Positions 13,004 to 14,689 of a stretch of 14,689 bases of DNA are shown one piece after another. The stretch lies in contig CAZOOF010000052.1 of the NCBI GenBank assembly GCA_964581365.1, positions 1 to 14,689 on the forward strand, in the 5' to 3' direction. The notes below the pieces were generated by a model. It ran no database searches and was not told the origin of the DNA. It worked only from the letters and a program-made list of their open reading frames with translations. Both the position numbers and the translations under genes were made by a program. The stretch comes from JAITWN01 sp964581365 (GTDB lineage Bacteria > Pseudomonadota > Gammaproteobacteria > SZUA-140). Numbering within the stretch: the first letter of the stretch is position 1; each line of letters starts with the position of its first letter.

Positions 13004-14581
13004 ATGATGCAAAAGCCAGAAGCACGGATACCGGCCTTGCTGCTGCTGTTCCTGACCTTCTGCGAAGGCGCGGCGGTGATGATTGCCGAACTCACCGGCG
13101 CGCGCATGCTGGCGCCGCTTTATGGCAGCACGCTGTACGTGTGGGGCGCCGTCATCGGCGTGACTCTGCTCAGCCTTGCCCTCGGTTACTGGCTGGGAGG
13201 CGTGGTGTCGCGAGGGCAGCGGCTGATCGAGCGGCTGTGTGTGCTGCTGCTCATCGCCGCCCTGCTGATCATTGCGATGCCCGGGCTCGCCCACTGGCTG
13301 ATGCTCCGGCTCGACCACCTGCCGCCGATCCCGGCGATCCTGATCCAGGTCTCGCTGTACATGGCGCCAGCGCTCCTGCTGCTGGGGGCGAGTCCGCCGC
13401 TGGTCATCGCTGCGCTGGCGGGTCGCGCGGAGGAGTCCGGTCAGATGGCAGGCACGGTGTTCGCCATCTCTACCATCGGTGGCATCCTGGGTACTTTTCT
13501 CGGCGGCTTCTGGCTGCTGCCGGAATTCGGCCTGGCCAGGACCGCGATGGTCGCCGGCCTCGCGCTCGGTTTCATGCCGCTCTCTATCCTGCTCATGCGG
13601 CGGCGCTGGCCGGCGCTGGCGGCGCCAGTGCTTGCCGCGCTGTTGCTCTGGCCTTCCACGCCTGAACCGTTGAAGCCTGGAGTTACCGTCGTCTACCAGT
13701 CCGAGGGACTGCTGGGGCAGATCAAAGTCGTCGACGTGCCCGCCAGGCTGCCCGCCGGCCTGCCTCCACGAACCGACCGCATTCTGTTCGTGAATCGCAT
13801 GGCACAGACCTGGGTGAACCGGGAGACCGGGACTTCGATGTGGGGGTATGTGAACTATCTGCGCACGATAGGCAGCCTGCTGCCGGAGGGTTCACGAGTG
13901 CTGCTGCTGGGTCTCGGTGGCGGTATCGTCGCGCGCGATATGCAGCGGCTGGGGCATGTCGTCGACAGCGTCGAGCTCGATGTCCGTATCGTCGATGTGG
14001 CGCAGCGTCACTTCGGACTGGCTCCGAACGGGGATATTCGGGTAGACGACGGCCGTCACTATCTGCGCAGCACCAGCCGCCGCTACGATCTGATCATTCT
14101 GGACGTATATCAGGCGGAGATCCCGCCGGGGCACATGCTTACCCTCGAAGCGTTCAGCGAAATGCGGCGCGTGCTGAATCCCGGGGGCGTCTTCGTGATC
14201 AATTATCCCGGTTATATCTCGGGATCTATCGGTCTGGGCGGCCGCTCGATCTATCGCACACTCCTCGAAACCGGTTTCCAGATCGATGTGCTGCCAACGG
14301 GCCGGGACGAGGGCAGCGGCAACAACCTTTATATCGCGGCGCCTGAAGGTCTCGACTACAGCCGTCCGCGTGTGCCGGTGATCAGGGGAGCGGGTATCGT
14401 TCCTCTGCCGGCTCTGTTTCTGGATCCGGCGAGTGTCGATCTCGATGATGCATTGATCCTGCGCGACAACCGGCCCGTGCTTGAAAAGCTCAGCCTCGAA
14501 GCCTCGCGCAGGTGGAGAGAAGATTACTACGAGTATTTCACCCGGCCCTTTCTGGAACTGGGCATTCCGCTGTTCGACTAG
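13004..14581 (+). CDS. Fused membrane domain / spermidine-synthase-like protein
   Basis: A 525-residue inner-membrane protein. Residues about 8-225 form roughly eight hydrophobic helices of the type found in fused MFS/spermidine-synthase proteins (TFCEGAAVMIAELTGARML, TVFAISTIGGILGTFLGGF). Residues about 228-520 form a cytoplasmic Rossmann methyltransferase-like domain with YQ (231-232), the nucleotide loop VLLLGLGGG (299-307), the acidic ribose-binding residue in SVELD (E324) and LIILD with D367. It is related to SpeE, which transfers an aminopropyl group from decarboxylated SAM to putrescine. However, the usual DExxYHE substrate segment is replaced by TSMWGYVNYL (near 278-286), GGGDG by GLGGGI, and DxxDP by DVYQAEIPP, so the real reaction is uncertain. 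ATG 13004 and 13007 are both possible starts; no Shine-Dalgarno is evident. The gap 12881-13003 after ttcA holds no clear terminator or promoter. Confidence 0.88.
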   Translation: MMQKPEARIPALLLLFLTFCEGAAVMIAELTGARMLAPLYGSTLYVWGAVIGVTLLSLALGYWLGGVVSRGQRLIERLCVLLLIAALLIIAMPGLAHWLMLRLDHLPPIPAILIQVSLYMAPALLLLGASPPLVIAALAGRAEESGQMAGTVFAISTIGGILGTFLGGFWLLPEFGLARTAMVAGLALGFMPLSILLMRRRWPALAAPVLAALLLWPSTPEPLKPGVTVVYQSEGLLGQIKVVDVPARLPAGLPPRTDRILFVNRMAQTWVNRETGTSMWGYVNYLRTIGSLLPEGSRVLLLGLGGGIVARDMQRLGHVVDSVELDVRIVDVAQRHFGLAPNGDIRVDDGRHYLRSTSRRYDLIILDVYQAEIPPGHMLTLEAFSEMRRVLNPGGVFVINYPGYISGSIGLGGRSIYRTLLETGFQIDVLPTGRDEGSGNNLYIAAPEGLDYSRPRVPVIRGAGIVPLPALFLDPASVDLDDALILRDNRPVLEKLSLEASRRWREDYYEYFTRPFLELGIPLFD

Positions 14582-14634
14582 ACCTGCGTTGCGATTGCGC
14601 CGAGCGGCGCTGCTGTGCCAGCCGGTCGCGGGTC

Positions 14635-14660
14635 AAAAAAAACCCCGGCAGGGCCGGGGT
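14635..14660 (-). terminator. Intrinsic terminator facing left, for a - strand gene at the right edge
   Basis: The stem ACCCCGGC (14642-14649) / GCCGGGGT (14653-14660) has an AGG loop and an A tract at 14635-14642 on its left. On the - strand this reads as an 8-bp GC-rich hairpin followed by an eight-base T run, a standard terminator. It does not have a T tract for + strand transcripts, so it does not serve the gene ending at 14581 equally well. A - strand TAA at 14676-14678, preceded by codons for Lys-Leu-Ser, lies 15 bases upstream of the hairpin and is a plausible stop for the gene it serves. Confidence 0.85.
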
Positions 14661-14675
14661 CCAGAAGCGGAGAGA

Positions 14676-14689
14676 TTATGAGAGCTTGC
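14676..14689 (-). CDS. Possible 3' end of a - strand gene leaving the window
   Basis: The - strand terminator implies a gene ending just to its right. One frame here reads Lys-Leu-Ser-stop with TAA at 14676-14678, at a typical distance from the hairpin. Only three codons are visible, so the gene cannot be identified, and a stop in another position or an RNA gene beyond the edge is possible. Confidence 0.3.

Overview
The window looks like a chromosomal stretch from a high-GC Gammaproteobacterium, probably assembled from a draft genome or metagenome. The evidence is a TtcA that is close to the enterobacterial protein along most of its length, a ~559-residue IlvD, Pseudomonadota-style exported proteins with lipobox and GlyGly-CTERM-like tails, and strongly GC-rich third codon positions. 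No mobile element, CRISPR array, tRNA or rRNA is visible. Order- or family-level placement is not possible from the sequence alone.

Region 1 (1-871): the 3' end of an unrecognised Gly/Asn-rich gene, closed by a textbook intrinsic terminator. Region 2 (about 870-9400): a block in which every gene encodes an exported or envelope protein, all on the + strand. It starts with a large secreted seven-repeat SBBP beta-propeller protein, coupled by an ATGA overlap to a small outer-membrane beta-barrel protein. Next come a small exported protein of unknown function, coupled by a second ATGA overlap to a secreted matrixin-type zinc metalloprotease, and then a ~973-residue lipoprotein with three tandem cadherin-like ('tandem-95') domains. 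Two of these proteins end in Gly-rich/hydrophobic/Arg-rich tails of the kind processed by rhombosortase. Region 3 (9419-14581): a membrane-only paralog of the fused MFS/spermidine-synthase family; ilvD (branched-chain amino acid biosynthesis) on the - strand; ttcA (tRNA 2-thiocytidine) transcribed divergently from ilvD; and a full-length fused membrane/spermidine-synthase-like protein. The two family members flank ilvD-ttcA. The right edge carries an intrinsic terminator facing left, so a - strand gene almost certainly ends just inside or beyond the window.

The two 100-N runs (8206-8305 and 11339-11438) are scaffold gaps, each flanked by an exact 55-base direct duplication. Removing 155 bases at each one restores a single uninterrupted reading frame in both affected genes, so neither gene is really broken and no sequence is likely to be missing. 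The most interesting leads are: the matrixin without a visible cysteine-switch propeptide beside a translationally coupled exported partner; an unnamed domain that appears to occur twice in the tandem-95 lipoprotein; a ttcA start that implies a nearly leaderless mRNA from a symmetric -10 box shared with the ilvD side; and a polyamine-synthase-like pair in which one member has no catalytic half and the other lacks the canonical substrate motifs.
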